Shown here one piece after another: positions 5,864 to 6,799 of a stretch of 6,799 nt of DNA. Both the position numbers and the translations under genes were made by a program. Source of the stretch: an uncultured Flavobacteriales bacterium. Lineage in GTDB: Bacteria; Bacteroidota; Bacteroidia; Flavobacteriales_D; Sanyastnellaceae. The stretch spans positions 1 to 6,799 of the forward strand of contig CALKUW010000145.1 in assembly GCA_937996585.1 (NCBI GenBank), given 5' to 3'. Each line of letters starts with the position of its first letter. The first letter of the stretch is position 1. The notes beneath the pieces were generated by a model. It did not search any database. It was not told where the DNA came from and worked only from the letters and a program-made list of their open reading frames with translations.

Positions 5864-6799
5864 TCAGGCGCGGGTGCTGCGTGAGTGGTGCTGATTGAGG
5901 GCGAAATCGCGCAAGGCCTCACCCGATGTACGGGTCAGGTAGGTGAACCTGCGGGCACCAGCGGCCGTGTGGAACACGAGGTGGCCGATGGACCTCCGCT
6001 CGAGGAAGATGTGGCGCTGCCACTCCACGCCTTGCAGCTGCGACATCTTCAGCAGGATGCGCCGGCGCCAGAACCACCCCTTCTCGATGACCACCGTATC
6101 GGCGAAGACCTTCATCCGCAGGGATTCATAGCGCCTACGGGTTGTCCACCCCGTCAATGTAATCCAGAGTGCAGAACACACCCCGGCAGCCCATGGCGAC
6201 ATGTTCAACCACAACAGGAGACATGGCAAGGCGGCCACCAGCCAGAGCAGCCACCGCAACCGTCGGGCGGGACTCAGCTCCTGCAGGGGTGCCGAGCCAA
6301 GGTCCGGATACAGCACCTCCTCCAATACCTCGCGGTGCTGCGGCTCCATGGCGGGAAGCATCACCCTGACCCCACCCACCGTGCCGCTCTGGGCCTGTGC
6401 CTGGCGCACCTCCAAAGTCTCGAATCCCAACTTCCGCCTGATCCAATTGCTGCGCCAGATGGTCAGGTGGATGCGCGCAAAGGGCACCTGGAACGTGTTG
6501 CGCCGAAGCAATCCCATCTCCGCATGGAGCCCTTCCTCTCCAATGGAACTTTTGAGGTTGAAATAGCGGAGGAAGGCGGTCACGACGGAGACCACCACCC
6601 CGGACACCAGGAACAACAAGATGCCCGGCAGGATGAGCAGCACCATGGCCATCCCGATGATGGGGGCCAGGATGCCCGGAAAGCTTTCCAACCATGCCGT
6701 GATGGCCTCGGGCCTGTTGCCCAGGATGTAGGTGAACAGGGCAAACCCGGCGAAGGCATTCCGCAGGTGGTTCTGCGAAAGCCCCACCTTGGCCATGCC
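5864..6799 (-). CDS. Bacterial PH-domain (bPH2, YdbT-like) membrane protein (5' partial)
   Basis: The frame is open to the right window edge, so the N-terminus is missing. The ATG at 6796-6794 is probably internal, since the residues after it (K-V-G-L-S-Q-N-H-L-R-N) look like the linker following a first PH domain in YdbT-like proteins. Numbered from that Met: hydrophobic segments at about 14-26, 41-76 (long enough for two helices) and 181-217 (again two). A bPH2-type domain lies at about 79-148, with G-L-L-R-R-N at 95-100, V-P-F-A-R-I-H at 104-110 and a strand ending E-V-R-Q-A. A second bPH2 domain lies at about 222-300 (V-I-E-K-G-W-F-W-R-R-R, then K-M-S-Q-L-Q-G-V-E-W). Alternating membrane pairs and bPH2 domains are the YdbT layout. 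In Bacillus subtilis the ydbST pair contributes to resistance against antimicrobials from other bacilli; transfer of that role here is only a guess. It ends 56 bp before the VTC gene on the same strand and may share its transcript. Confidence 0.82.
   Translation of the reverse strand, partial: GMAKVGLSQNHLRNAFAGFALFTYILGNRPEAITAWLESFPGILAPIIGMAMVLLILPGILLFLVSGVVVSVVTAFLRYFNLKSSIGEEGLHAEMGLLRRNTFQVPFARIHLTIWRSNWIRRKLGFETLEVRQAQAQSGTVGGVRVMLPAMEPQHREVLEEVLYPDLGSAPLQELSPARRLRWLLWLVAALPCLLLWLNMSPWAAGVCSALWITLTGWTTRRRYESLRMKVFADTVVIEKGWFWRRRILLKMSQLQGVEWQRHIFLERRSIGHLVFHTAAGARRFTYLTRTSGEALRDFALNQHHSRSTRA

Overview
The window looks like chromosomal DNA of a GC-rich member of the Bacteroidota. Three things point there. 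The gene at 2512-3567 ends in a domain that looks like a type IX secretion (T9SS) sorting domain. The peptidase before it ends in a cysteine-flanked dockerin-like tail of a kind common in Flavobacteriales-type secreted proteins. The minus strand carries a DUF4956/DUF2490 pair, and DUF2490 is typical of this phylum. A high-GC flavobacterial lineage is my best guess, but it rests on family resemblance alone. There are six protein genes, packed almost without gaps. I see no RNA genes, mobile elements, CRISPR arrays or long repeats.

Left block, plus strand (2-3567). A large secreted protein enters from the left edge, so its true start lies outside the window. It has a zinc metallopeptidase core whose motifs resemble the anthrax lethal factor family (M34/ATLF-like): HEKAH, then a Tyr, then E-D-M-A-E. 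Three Ig-like modules and a two-loop calcium-binding dockerin-like tail follow. Its stop codon overlaps (ATGA) the start of a second secreted protein, an SMP-30/NHL-type beta-propeller with a signal peptide and a T9SS-like C-terminal domain. The two are very probably co-translated and work at the cell surface or outside the cell.

Right block, minus strand (3579-6799, read right to left). It starts with a bacterial-PH-domain membrane protein (YdbT-like) cut by the right edge. After 56 bp comes a VTC-domain polyphosphate polymerase with the full expected set of basic catalytic-tunnel residues. A DUF4956 integral membrane protein follows after 7 bp, and a DUF2490 predicted outer-membrane beta-barrel overlaps it by one base (TGATG). 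The last three form a tight operon with one product each for cytosol, inner membrane and outer membrane. This suggests, without proving, coupled polyphosphate synthesis and envelope handling.

The two blocks converge with only 11 bp between their stop codons. The only other intergenic stretch is the 56 bp between the PH gene and the VTC gene. No stretch over 300 bp lacks a gene.
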